DNA of 62,056 nucleotides from CAIUVD01 sp044338255 (lineage in GTDB: Bacteria; Planctomycetota; UBA11346), in contig JBIILZ010000006.1 in NCBI GenBank assembly GCA_044338255.1, forward strand, positions 1 through 62,056, in the 5' to 3' direction. Positions 48,853-57,732 of the stretch are shown here, one piece after another; the stretch's first letter is position 1; each line of letters begins with the position of its first letter. A program made the position numbers and the translations under genes. The notes beneath the pieces were generated by a model. The model made no database searches and had not been told where the DNA came from. It worked only from the letters and a program-made list of their open reading frames with translations.

Positions 48853-50520
48853 TCAGCCAGCGATATAGCGCTCGATGAGGCGGGTGGTCGCGGGATTGAA
48901 CCCGCGCACCGCGACCGGCTGCTTCTTCGACGCGCCACGGCTGGCGGTGAGCTGGGTGCGCACCTGCTTGGCGAGGACCTTGCCCAATTCCACGCCCCAT
49001 TGATCGAAGCTGTTGATGCCCCAGATGAAGCCCTGCACCGCCGTGCGGTGCTCATACAACGCCAGCAGCTGGCCGGTGGTGTAGGGATTGAGCACCGGCA
49101 GCAGCAGCACCTGCGACGGCCGGTTGCCGGGGAATTCCTTGTGCGGCACGAGGGCCTCAGGCACGCCTTCAGCGCGCAGCTCGGCGGCGGTCTTGCCATA
49201 GGCCAAGGCATCCGGCTGGGCGAAGAAATTCGACATCAGTTCATCGTGGTTGCTGACCGGCTCGCCGGGCAGGCCGATCGGCTGCTGGCTGTGCAGGAAG
49301 CCGATGAAATCAGCGGGGACCACGCGTCCCTGATGCACCAGCTGATAGAACGAATGCTGGCCGTTGGTGCCGGGCTCACCGAAATTGATCTCGCCGGCTT
49401 CGAACGGCAGCACGCTGCCATCGAGGGCCACGCGCTTGCCGTTGGACTCCATGTCGACCTGCTGGATATGCGGCGCGAGCTTCATCAGCGCCTGGCAATA
49501 GGGCAGCAGGGCGCGGGTGGAATGGCCGAGGAAGGTCGAATTCCACACTCCGAAGAGGCCCATCTGCACCGGCAGGTTCTTCTCCAGGGGCGCGGTCAAC
49601 AGGTGCTGATCGATGGCACGCGCGCCGGCCAGGAACTGCTCGACGGCTTTCCAGCCATACTGCAAAGCGAGGGGCACCAGGCCCACCGCCGAACACACGC
49701 TGTAACGCCCACCGACCCAATCCCAGAAGCCGAAGGCATTCTTGGGATCGATGCCGAACTTCTCGACTTCCGGGAGGTTCGTCGACACCGCCACCATCTG
49801 CTTGGCCACCGCCGCCGCCCCGAGGTGCTTGCTCAGCCAGCTGCGCAAGGTGCGCGCGTTGAGCATCGTCTCGGCGGTGGTGAAGGTCTTCGAGATCACC
49901 ACCACCAGGGTCGTTTCGGGATCGAGATCGTCGAGTGCGCGAGTGACATCGATGGGATCGACGTTGGCCAGGAAGCGCAGCCGGCGACCGTCGGCAGCCT
50001 TGGCGCAAGCTGGATCAGTCTTCAGCGATTCGTAGACGAACTCCGGGCCAAGATAGCTACCTCCGATGCCGATGGCGACGACATCGGTCAGGGGCTTGCC
50101 GGTGACGCCCAGCCATTTGCCGCTGCGGATCTGCTCGCTGAAGCGCTTGATGCGTTTCTGCACGGCATGGACCTCGGCGACCACGTCCTGACCATCGACG
50201 ACGATACGGCTGTCGGCGGCAGCGCGCAAGGCGATGTGCAAAACGCTGCGATTCTCAGTGGTGTTGAGCTTGGCACCGGCGGCCATGGACTTGAGCTTTT
50301 TCGGCAGGTCGGCGGCCTTGGCCAAGGCCAGCAGCAGCTTCTTGGTTTCCACGGTCGCGTTCTGGCGGCTCGAATCGAGGATCATGCCATCGTGCTCGAT
50401 GGTCAGCGCAGTCGCCCGCCGACCATCGCTGAGCAACTCGCGCAGGTGCAGTTTCTTGACCGCGGCAGCATGCGTGACGAGGGCCTTCCAGGCAGGGGAC
50501 GAAACAATGGCAGTGGTCAT
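48853..50520 (-). CDS. pgi: glucose-6-phosphate isomerase
   Basis: Pgi interconverts glucose-6-phosphate and fructose-6-phosphate. The 555-residue protein has IGIGGSYLGP, VVISKTFTTAET, the signature GGRYSVCSAVGL and, near the C-terminus, GVELGKVLAKQV. It resembles the long eukaryote/proteobacterial class. I start at the ATG at 50520; a longer frame exists but is not protein-like. No operon partner is evident. Confidence 0.96.
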   Translation of the reverse strand: MTTAIVSSPAWKALVTHAAAVKKLHLRELLSDGRRATALTIEHDGMILDSSRQNATVETKKLLLALAKAADLPKKLKSMAAGAKLNTTENRSVLHIALRAAADSRIVVDGQDVVAEVHAVQKRIKRFSEQIRSGKWLGVTGKPLTDVVAIGIGGSYLGPEFVYESLKTDPACAKAADGRRLRFLANVDPIDVTRALDDLDPETTLVVVISKTFTTAETMLNARTLRSWLSKHLGAAAVAKQMVAVSTNLPEVEKFGIDPKNAFGFWDWVGGRYSVCSAVGLVPLALQYGWKAVEQFLAGARAIDQHLLTAPLEKNLPVQMGLFGVWNSTFLGHSTRALLPYCQALMKLAPHIQQVDMESNGKRVALDGSVLPFEAGEINFGEPGTNGQHSFYQLVHQGRVVPADFIGFLHSQQPIGLPGEPVSNHDELMSNFFAQPDALAYGKTAAELRAEGVPEALVPHKEFPGNRPSQVLLLPVLNPYTTGQLLALYEHRTAVQGFIWGINSFDQWGVELGKVLAKQVRTQLTASRGASKKQPVAVRGFNPATTRLIERYIAG

Positions 50521-50584
50521 GGCGGACTCCGGTGGGCCAGAGCATGTAACGCCAGATGTTACTGCCAAGAGGCAGCGCGCAGCC

Positions 50585-52651
50585 TCACCGCCGGGCCCCG
50601 CGCCGCCGCGGTTTCCCGCCACGCGCCGGTTTATCGCTGACGGCAGCGCCGTCGTGGCCTTCGCCGCCGGCCTCGATGGCCTTGATCACATCGCGCAGGC
50701 GCGCGGCCTCCTCGAAGCGCAGATTCTCGGCAGCTTCGATCATGCGCCGAGTAAGATCGGGGAGATCGACAGCGGTTTTGACCTCGCCATCGGCGCGATA
50801 GACCACGCCCGCCTCGGCGGCCTTACGGCCCGAGAGCTGCTCGGCGAAGGTCCCGCCGAGACTGCCGACCTTGTGCGCGGTGCGCGGGACGATGCCGTGG
50901 GCGGTATTGAAGGCGAACTGCCGTTCGCGACGGCGGGCGGTCTCTTCGATCGCCGCCGCCATTCCCGGCGATGAACCGTCGGCGTAGAGCACCACCTGGC
51001 CGGCGACGTGGCGCGCGGCGCGGCCGATGGTCTGGATCAGACTGGTCTTCGAGCGCAGGAAGCCCTCCTTGTCGGCGTCGAAGATCGCCACCAGTGAAAC
51101 CTCGGGCAGATCCAGGCCTTCGCGCAGGAGGTTCACCCCGATCAGGCACTGCGTCTCACCGCTGCGCAGACCGCTGAGCACCTCGATGCGTTCGATGGCG
51201 TCGAGGTCGCTATGCAGGTAGGTGGCGCTGATGCCAGCCTCGCTGAGGTATTCGGCGAGGTCTTCGGCAAGGCGCTTGGTGATTGTCGTCACCAGGGTGC
51301 GCTCGTCGCGAGCACAGCGCAGCTTGACCTCGGCGATGAGATCCTCGACCTGGCCGGAGGTCGGACGCACCATAACCACCGGATCGATGATGCCGGTCGG
51401 GCGGATGAGCTGTTCGGTACGCGCGACTTCGGTCTTGGCCTCGTACACCGAGGGCGTGGCGCTGACGAAGAGCAGCTGCGGGACCAAGGCCTCCCACTCG
51501 GCGAAGGTGCACGGACGATTGTCGATCGCGCTCGGCAGGCGGAAACCGTGCTGGACGAGGGTCTCCTTGCGGCTGCGGTCACCGGCATACATGCCGCCGA
51601 TCTGCGGGATGGTGACGTGGCTCTCGTCGACCACGCAGAGGAAATCCGGCGGGAAGAAATCGTACAGGCAGTACGGCCGTTCCCCGGGCTTGCGGCCGGT
51701 GAGGTGGCGCGAGTAGTTCTCGATGCCCTGGCAGGTGCCGACCTCCTCAAGCATCTCGAGGTCGTAGGTGGTGCGCGATTGCAGGCGTTGGGCCTCGAGC
51801 AGCGCCCCTTGCACCAGCAGCTCGGAATGGCGTTGCGCAAGTTCGTCGCGGATGCCGGCCAAGGCGCGCTCGACGGTCGGCTCGTCGACGACAAAGTGTT
51901 TCGCCGGGTAGATGTTCATCTGCTCGTGACGCCCAAGGATTTCGCCGGTGAGGGTATGGATGGTGGCGATCTCCTCGATCTGATCTCCGAAGAAGACCAC
52001 GCGGATGGCGCTGTCATCGTAGGCCGGCCAGAGATCGACGACATCGCCGCGCACGCGGAATTTTCCGCGCTGGAAGGACAGGTCGCCGCGGTTGTACTGG
52101 ATCGCCACCAGGCTCGCGAGGAAGGCATCGCGCTCGAGGGTATTGCCCACCGCCAGGACCACCGTCAGGTCCTGATACGAACGCGGCGAACCCAGGCCGT
52201 AGATGCTCGAGACGCTGGCGATGATGATCACATCGCGACGCGAGAGCAGCGAGCGGGTCGCCGAGAGGCGCAGCTTGTCGATCTCCTCGTTGATCGAGGA
52301 CTCCTTCTCGATGTAGAGATCCTTGCCCGGGACGTAGGCCTCGGGCTGGTAGTAGTCGTAGTAGCTGACGAAGTACTCCACCGCATTGTCGGGAAAGAAA
52401 CCCTTGAACTCAGCGTATAATTGCGCTGCCAAGGTCTTGTTGTGCGAGAGCACGAGGGTCGGCCGCTGGAGGTTCTGGATGACGTTGGCGACGGTGAAGG
52501 TCTTGCCGCTGCCGGTCACACCGAGCAGCGTCGCGGCCCGGTCGCCGCGCTGCAGCGACTCGGTCAGCGCGGCGATTGCCGTCGGCTGGTCGCCCATCGG
52601 GGCGTAGGGAGCGGCAAGGCGGAAACCGGCGGGCTCGAAGGCTGGCGACAT
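50585..52651 (-). CDS. uvrB: excinuclease ABC subunit B
   Basis: UvrB is the damage-verifying helicase-like subunit of nucleotide excision repair. The 688 residues begin FEPAGFRLAAPYAPMGDQPTAI, with Walker A GVTGSGKT, the beta-hairpin region YYDYYQPEAYVP, DEAD-type box DESH, helicase motif VI region QTIGRAARH, and a C-terminal UVR motif (MIEAAENLRFEEAARLRDVI). The ATG at 52651 matches the family start. UvrA and UvrC are not in the window. Confidence 0.96.
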   Translation of the reverse strand: MSPAFEPAGFRLAAPYAPMGDQPTAIAALTESLQRGDRAATLLGVTGSGKTFTVANVIQNLQRPTLVLSHNKTLAAQLYAEFKGFFPDNAVEYFVSYYDYYQPEAYVPGKDLYIEKESSINEEIDKLRLSATRSLLSRRDVIIIASVSSIYGLGSPRSYQDLTVVLAVGNTLERDAFLASLVAIQYNRGDLSFQRGKFRVRGDVVDLWPAYDDSAIRVVFFGDQIEEIATIHTLTGEILGRHEQMNIYPAKHFVVDEPTVERALAGIRDELAQRHSELLVQGALLEAQRLQSRTTYDLEMLEEVGTCQGIENYSRHLTGRKPGERPYCLYDFFPPDFLCVVDESHVTIPQIGGMYAGDRSRKETLVQHGFRLPSAIDNRPCTFAEWEALVPQLLFVSATPSVYEAKTEVARTEQLIRPTGIIDPVVMVRPTSGQVEDLIAEVKLRCARDERTLVTTITKRLAEDLAEYLSEAGISATYLHSDLDAIERIEVLSGLRSGETQCLIGVNLLREGLDLPEVSLVAIFDADKEGFLRSKTSLIQTIGRAARHVAGQVVLYADGSSPGMAAAIEETARRRERQFAFNTAHGIVPRTAHKVGSLGGTFAEQLSGRKAAEAGVVYRADGEVKTAVDLPDLTRRMIEAAENLRFEEAARLRDVIKAIEAGGEGHDGAAVSDKPARGGKPRRRGARR

Positions 52652-52737
52652 GCGGCGACGGTATACCCGCCTGCGCAGATGCATCAGCTCATTGAGGCCC
52701 CCGTTTCGCCGGCCGGCATCAGCCATAGGCTGATCCC

Positions 52738-54771
52738 ATGGTGGCCGCGCCGCATCCCTTTGCCAAGCATCGCCCTGCCAACCGCCGGCTGGGATTGCGA
52801 CTGCTCGCACTGGGGCTCGCCTGGGCATCTCTCGCCAGTGCCGCCGAGGGCTTGTCCCTGCCACTGCCCCAGCCACTGCCACTGCCCCAAACCCAGCCCC
52901 AGCCCTTGCCAACCGCTGGCAGCGAGCACGCGGCGGTGGTCCACGCCTTGCAGGCCCTGGCCCGCGGCGACAGCCAGCCGCTGCTGGCACTGCCCGGACA
53001 TAATCTCGCCGAAGCCCCGGCGATCACTGATCCCGAGGATGCGGCCTTGGCGCGGCGGTGGACGACACTCTTGCCGCTGACCATCGCCCGCCTGCCGACC
53101 GCGCGGCAGGCGCCCGTGCTCGCAGCCCTCGATGAGCTCTATGCCCAGGCCAGCGCCCAGGCCAGCGCCCAGGCCAGCGCCCACGACAGCACCCACGCCA
53201 GCACCCAGCCCTGGGATTATCTTCCGGCACCGGCGGCGAGCCGGGCGGTGGCGCAGGCTGCAGCCCGGGCCTTCGATCAGGGGCGTCTGCGGCTGGCACT
53301 CAGCCTGCTCGCTGATGGCCCACGGGCGCAGGCCGCGCGCGCACTGCTCGACCTCCCCCTGCCGCGCCCGGCCCTGCCCGTCGCCAGTCGTCGACAAGCC
53401 CCCACGCCCAGGCTCCTCCAGCCTGGCGACGGCTGGCTCTTCGGACTCGATCCCGCCGGACGGGTGCGCTGGCAGCGACGCTGCGAACGCCAGGCGCAGG
53501 TCGTCGTCGGCGAGCAATCGGCGGTGATCGTCGAGACCGCCGGCGCCGCGGTGATCGACAGCGAAGGCCGCGCCCGAGCCTTACCGCCCTTGCCCGGTTT
53601 TGCCAAACCGTGGGCGATCACTGCCCAATGCGTGTGGTTCGTAGCCGGCACCCATGCCTGGCGGGTGGTGCTCGGTACACCCCTTGCGGTCACCGACATG
53701 ACCCTCCCGGCGGCCCCCCTCGGCGCACCGCTGCTGCGCGGTGACGATGCCTGGTGGTTGACCCGTGAAAAACTGGTGATGACGCATGGCACCACTATCA
53801 GCACCACTATCACGGAATCTTTGCCGCATCTCCTGGCGCTCTCGCCCTATGCCAGCCTGGTCGCGCATCCGCAGGGCGGTGAGATCCGCGATGGCCAGGA
53901 CTCCTGGCTGGTCGCTGACCGCCAGGCGGTGCCGCCGCTGAAGCAGGGCGAGGCGTGGTTGCTCGCCGGTGCGCCGGTGCAGGCCGCGACTTTTGCTGCC
54001 GCCAGTGCCGCCACCAGTGCCGCCGCCACTAGTGCCGCCGCCAGTGCCGATAGCGAAAGCCGTGATCTGGCTTTCCGCTGCGCGCTGGCACTGCCGGCAA
54101 GCACCTCGGCAGCACTGTCAGCAGCAGCCACCACGCCTCAGCAGCAGGTCAGCGCGTGGTTGGCGCGCGCCCGTCTCGGCGAAGGCGAAGAGGCTTTGGC
54201 CACCGCCGCTCTCACGACCTTCGCCGAGCACGAACCGGCGCTCCTGGTCACCGACGCGCACACCGATCTGACCTGGCCGACGTCGGTATGGCCGGTGCAG
54301 ACCACGCTACGCGCCTGGGCGCTGCGCGACGACGCGCAAGCGCCACAGATCAGCCTGAACTCGGATGCCCGGCAGGTGCGCGTGCGGGCGACGTGGCCGG
54401 ATGGGTTACGCTGGTGGCAACGAAGTTGGCCGACCCGGCCACTCATCGATGCACCGAGCCGCAGCTGGGCGGTGCAGCAAGGGATGTTGGTGATCGCCGA
54501 TGGCGCCGAGCACCTGATGGTATTGAGCGCCACAACCGGCGAGCTCCTGGTGGATGCCGAGGTCCCCGCCGACCTCGATCCGGGCCTGGTGGTACGCTGC
54601 GGAGCGCGGCAGGTGGCCCTGCTCAGCGATCAAGGACGGACCTTGCTGGTGGTCCGTGGCTCGACCGTGCAGCGCCGGCCGCTGGCCGTGGTCGGACGCA
54701 GCCTACGCGGGGCGGATAACGCCGTGATCGTGGTCACCTCCGAAGGCGAGCAGCGCGTGGCGCTGCCGTGA
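52738..54771 (+). CDS. secreted protein with low-complexity repeats and beta-propeller-like region, 677 aa
   Basis: No family is firmly recognised. The N-terminus has a signal peptide (about 16-36, LGLRLLALGLAWASLASAAE) and then a Leu-Pro-Gln repeat (LPLPQPLPLPQTQPQPLP). A helical part follows, with an AQAS repeat at about 136-155. From about 230 to the end, strands of the form 'GWLFGLDPAGRVRWQRR' and 'LLVVRGSTVQRRPL' suggest a PQQ-like beta-propeller, interrupted by an Ala/Ser-rich stretch near 420-440. Similar export-plus-propeller proteins are common in Planctomycetota. Divergent from uvrB with 86 bp between. Confidence 0.65.
   Translation: MVAAPHPFAKHRPANRRLGLRLLALGLAWASLASAAEGLSLPLPQPLPLPQTQPQPLPTAGSEHAAVVHALQALARGDSQPLLALPGHNLAEAPAITDPEDAALARRWTTLLPLTIARLPTARQAPVLAALDELYAQASAQASAQASAHDSTHASTQPWDYLPAPAASRAVAQAAARAFDQGRLRLALSLLADGPRAQAARALLDLPLPRPALPVASRRQAPTPRLLQPGDGWLFGLDPAGRVRWQRRCERQAQVVVGEQSAVIVETAGAAVIDSEGRARALPPLPGFAKPWAITAQCVWFVAGTHAWRVVLGTPLAVTDMTLPAAPLGAPLLRGDDAWWLTREKLVMTHGTTISTTITESLPHLLALSPYASLVAHPQGGEIRDGQDSWLVADRQAVPPLKQGEAWLLAGAPVQAATFAAASAATSAAATSAAASADSESRDLAFRCALALPASTSAALSAAATTPQQQVSAWLARARLGEGEEALATAALTTFAEHEPALLVTDAHTDLTWPTSVWPVQTTLRAWALRDDAQAPQISLNSDARQVRVRATWPDGLRWWQRSWPTRPLIDAPSRSWAVQQGMLVIADGAEHLMVLSATTGELLVDAEVPADLDPGLVVRCGARQVALLSDQGRTLLVVRGSTVQRRPLAVVGRSLRGADNAVIVVTSEGEQRVALP
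53143..53202 (+). repeat. 12-bp in-frame tandem repeat, 3 perfect and 2 degenerate copies
   Basis: GCCCAGGCCAGC is repeated from 53143, giving an Ala-Gln-Ala-Ser stretch. The last two copies have drifted (AHDS, THAS). Confidence 0.9.
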
Positions 54772-54786
54772 TGCAATTCGACGATT

Positions 54787-54854
54787 CCTGGGGGAGCGGG
54801 CGACTCGCCCGCTGATTAGGTCAGATAAGCGGGCGAGTCGCCCGCTCCCCCAGG
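54787..54854. repeat. 27-bp perfect inverted repeat with 14-nt loop between convergent genes
   Basis: Arms at 54787-54813 and 54828-54854 are exact reverse complements. Each arm itself contains a smaller dyad (AGCGGGCGA / TCGCCCGCT around one base), so cruciform or nested hairpin forms are possible. There is no T-tract. It lies between the 677-aa gene and the convergent DUF1844 gene and may act as a bidirectional terminator or be a REP-like repeat. Confidence 0.9.
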
Positions 54855-54877
54855 GCGACGGCCCACACACTTTTACG

Positions 54878-55156
54878 TTACGACGCCTTCAGCAGACGAT
54901 CGCTGAGGTCGGCGAGCATCGTCCCCAGGTACTGGTCTTCTTCCGCAGTTCGGTGGCCTTCGGTCTTGGCCTTGAGCACCGTCAGCAACTGCACGGTGTA
55001 GCGTGCGTAGGGCAGGTTCAGACTGCGCTCACCGCTCAGCGGATTGGGCAAGGCGCCCAATTGCATCAGCCCCTGCGAGCCGAGACCACTGAGGAAGTTC
55101 AACAAGGTCGCTTCCGGCACCTGGCTCGCCGCACTCTCTGCATCAGCCATGGTCAT
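54878..55156 (-). CDS. DUF1844 family protein
   Basis: A 92-residue protein with the DUF1844 pattern: LLNFLSGLGSQGLMQLGALP, a middle NLPYARYTVQLLTVLKAKTEG and a C-terminal helix EEDQYLGTMLADLSDRLL. The family is common in Planctomycetota, Verrucomicrobiota, Acidobacteriota and Deltaproteobacteria and has no assigned role. No membrane segment. The ATG overlaps the stop of the upstream lipoprotein gene (ATGA); an in-frame ATG at 55150 is an alternative. Confidence 0.8.
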   Translation of the reverse strand: MTMADAESAASQVPEATLLNFLSGLGSQGLMQLGALPNPLSGERSLNLPYARYTVQLLTVLKAKTEGHRTAEEDQYLGTMLADLSDRLLKAS

Positions 55157-55338
55157 TTTCCCTGCGTCGCCTGGTTCAGATCACGGGCACCGCTGTCGGC
55201 GGCACGATTGGCTTCCGCCTGGCCCTGGTGGCGGATCTGCTGGCGTTCCTCGTATTTGGCGCGCTCTTCACGATCCGAACTGCAACCGGCGAGAGCGAGG
55301 CCGACGAAGGCCGCGATGACAAGGGCGAAACGTGACAT
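55153..55338 (-). CDS. small lipoprotein, 61 aa
   Basis: The whole protein is a lipoprotein signal (MSRFALVIAAFVGLALAGC, lipobox LAGC with Cys19) and a 42-residue charged, glutamine-rich helical tail. AGGAG precedes the ATG. It resembles small outer-membrane lipoproteins in size, but no family can be named. It is the first gene of a two-gene operon with the DUF1844 protein. Confidence 0.75.
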   Translation of the reverse strand: MSRFALVIAAFVGLALAGCSSDREERAKYEERQQIRHQGQAEANRAADSGARDLNQATQGK

Positions 55339-55558
55339 GGAAGCGTCTCCTTTTTCTAGCCTCGGCCAGCCCCAGCTGAGGCAAGATCACATTATTTGTC
55401 AACTACTATTCACAATAATAGTTCTGTATCAGAAGCCATCCCGAGGCTCTCCCCGTAAGAGTGGATCATCTATTGACAAGCTTTAGGTTTCCCCCGTCCG
55501 GCAGATTTATTCCATTCCGCCGAATTGATTAAAACCAGCCTACCATACGGAGGCTTCC

Positions 55559-56383
55559 ATGCGTATCTCTTCCCCTCGTCAGGGCTTTACCCTGATCGAA
55601 CTGCTGGTGGTGATCTCGATCATCGCCATCCTCTCCGGCATGCTCCTGCCCGCGATCAACATGGTCCGCGAAGGCGCCCGCAAGGCCAACTGTAGCAACA
55701 ATCAGCGCCAAATCGTTTTAGGCATGAATGTCTATGCGAATGATAACGACCAGTCATGGCCGGTGTTGTGGTCGTCTACGAACGGAAGCGGCACGGCCTC
55801 CGGAACAACCATTGCTTATGCAACAACTATCTCAAGCAACATAACTGCCAGCGCTGTGACTATGAATTCCTTCGAATATCTCGCCTACACCACCGGTGGC
55901 GACATTACTAGCAAGGTATTCGCCTGCCCATCGAATCCGACCCAGAAACCGATCGCCGCGTGCACCTCGGCAGCAAACATCACCGCCGCTAGTGCCGCTG
56001 GTGCCGGAGCCACCTGGTCTAAGGCTTTGGCCACAACTGAGCTGGCCAATGTCGGCGCCTATGCCTACGATTGGACGGCTCCCTCAAACAGCTCATCCAT
56101 ACGTGTAGTTACGGCTGATCGGCCTAGAAATGGAGCTGCAACGGGGGATATGACCACCCATAAGTCGGTCGCGATGGCGGCTTTTGCCGATGGTCACGTC
56201 AGCAACGTCAATAAAGCGACGGGAACCATCGCAGGAACGGCGACTACCGCTATCGATGCCGTGACCAATACCTGGATCTGCATCAACAAGGAGGCCGGAA
56301 CCGACAATATTTATGATGGTGGCTCGGATGGCGCAGAATACACAGCAGCAGGCGGTTCCACCACCCGTGCGTGGGTGAAGTAA
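55559..56383 (+). CDS. type II secretion / type IV pilin-like pseudopilin (H-x9-DG family)
   Basis: A 274-residue prepilin. The class III signal is RQG|FTLIELLVVISIIAIL, cut after Gly9, with the conserved Glu at +5 (E14). The C-terminal domain carries H-x9-DG (HKSVAMAAFADGHV), a hallmark of the large PVC-group pseudopilins. The rest is rich in Thr, Ser, Ala and Asn, as in exported structural proteins. The coding sequence and its 220-bp upstream region are visibly richer in A/T than neighbours. No secretion machinery gene is near. A strong terminator follows. Confidence 0.9.
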   Translation: MRISSPRQGFTLIELLVVISIIAILSGMLLPAINMVREGARKANCSNNQRQIVLGMNVYANDNDQSWPVLWSSTNGSGTASGTTIAYATTISSNITASAVTMNSFEYLAYTTGGDITSKVFACPSNPTQKPIAACTSAANITAASAAGAGATWSKALATTELANVGAYAYDWTAPSNSSSIRVVTADRPRNGAATGDMTTHKSVAMAAFADGHVSNVNKATGTIAGTATTAIDAVTNTWICINKEAGTDNIYDGGSDGAEYTAAGGSTTRAWVK

Positions 56384-56411
56384 GCGTTCGGACTCTGTTC
56401 ACGATCGCCTC

Positions 56412-56444
56412 AAACCTCCGTCACTCCGTGACGGAGGTTTTTTT
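56412..56444 (+). terminator. rho-independent terminator after the pseudopilin gene
   Basis: A perfect 13-bp stem (56412-56424 with 56428-56440) around a 3-nt loop, running into a T7 tract at 56438-56444. Confidence 0.96.
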
Positions 56445-56558
56445 GCGTCCTGCCCTCGGGTCAAAGGCTCGTTCCAGCTCAACCGGCCTGCACATCCTAG
56501 CAGAGGTCCGTAGCGATGGATGACGCATAGTTGGCACACCTTGTAACCGTCAAATAGC

Positions 56559-57431
56559 TCAGAATTCACTGATATTACCGTCCGCCACCACCTGCAAATC
56601 CCAGTGGGTAGCGGACGGCCACCAGCCCGGCACCACGACTTTCACCAACTCCTGCGTCAAGATGCGGTTGGTCGCTGATTGCAGCGTCGGCATCAGCGGC
56701 GCGAGCGCACCTAACGGAGTCGTGCCGCGCAACTCGTTAAGCATGACCTGTGCCGCGAGCGCAAACTTCCGTGTCGGCTGCTGCGTCAGCGTCGTCGTCA
56801 GGGTCAGGTCGAGGTGCTCGACGCTGATCGGCAGGGATTGTTCCCAGAGGTACAACTGCGCGCTGCCGCCGAGCTGGACCTGCCAGACCGCGTGCCGATC
56901 CGCGCGCGGTTCGCCGCTCACCCGCATCTCCTGGACCTTCACCTGCGATAGCGGAGCCCGCTGACGCGTCAGATAGCTAGCCAACTCGCGCTCGACGATG
57001 CCCCGCGGAAGGCGACCGGTGATCACCGGCTCACTGGCGGTAGCGTCGACCTCAAGACGCCAGGTGACGTCGGGCATCTCAGTAAAGGTCCCCCAGACCT
57101 GCTGACCATCGCGGAGCAGGATCCGCGGCAGCCAGCGTCCGCTGGCGCCCTCAATGATCTGCTGCAAGGTCGCCGGCGAGCAACGCCCAACGACCATCGC
57201 CGAGGTTGTCGAAGCACCACCGAAGCCGGCTCCGCGCAGGACCACCATCTCCGTTTTGAGCGGTGCTTGCCATCGCAACAGAAAACAGGCGAGATGGCCT
57301 GCATACCACCCTGAAAGACCCACCACGAGAGCCGCTGCGAGGGTCACGCCAAACCAGAGGCGACGGCGGCGACGGCGACGGCTGACAGAGATCGCCGCAT
57401 CGCATGAGGTCTGAGCTGGAGGCATGGTCAT
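56559..57431 (-). CDS. single-pass membrane protein of unknown function, 290 aa
   Basis: An N-terminal basic stretch (SRRRRRRRLWFG) precedes one membrane helix (about 28-46, VTLAAALVVGLSGWYAG). The remainder is a mostly beta, extracytoplasmic domain with no motif I know; it ends WDLQVVADGNISEF. The topology is N-in. The start could be GTG 57437, ATG 57431 or ATG 57425. It is divergent from fabH, with an 8-bp repeat array between. Confidence 0.6.
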   Translation of the reverse strand: MTMPPAQTSCDAAISVSRRRRRRRLWFGVTLAAALVVGLSGWYAGHLACFLLRWQAPLKTEMVVLRGAGFGGASTTSAMVVGRCSPATLQQIIEGASGRWLPRILLRDGQQVWGTFTEMPDVTWRLEVDATASEPVITGRLPRGIVERELASYLTRQRAPLSQVKVQEMRVSGEPRADRHAVWQVQLGGSAQLYLWEQSLPISVEHLDLTLTTTLTQQPTRKFALAAQVMLNELRGTTPLGALAPLMPTLQSATNRILTQELVKVVVPGWWPSATHWDLQVVADGNISEF

Positions 57432-57522
57432 ATGCACCGGTTCCGGAAGAAGTTCGCACGGCGCATATCACCTTGCTGCGAGGGGAAATTTAAAGCTCCA
57501 CGATGTTCCTGCCAGCCCTCCT

Positions 57523-57594
57523 CCACTCTTCCACTCTTCCACTCTTCCACTCTTCCACTCTTCCACTCTTCCACTCTTCCACTCTTCCACTCCT
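57523..57594 (+). repeat. 8-bp tandem repeat, 8 perfect copies, upstream of fabH
   Basis: CCACTCTT repeats eight times without error (57523-57586), with a ninth imperfect copy, in the 300-bp gap between the divergent membrane-protein and fabH genes. All plus-strand frames through it are open. Apart from this array I see no certain feature in the gap. Confidence 0.97.
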
Positions 57595-57732
57595 CCTCGC
57601 CTCCGCGTCCGCGGCCGGAGGGCTCAACGGCTGGCCTGGTATCATCCTCGCGCGGCCGCTTCCCCCAGGGTTGTCGTACGTCATTCCGCTTCTAACCTGT
57701 ATAGCCCTCGCAATCAGGCTTCCGGAGCGCCC

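Noticed and set aside
56525..56550. Sigma-54 promoter (TTGGCACACCTTGT)
   Set aside because: The GG and GC/GT elements are 8 bp apart rather than the required 10, and no gene starts downstream on that strand.
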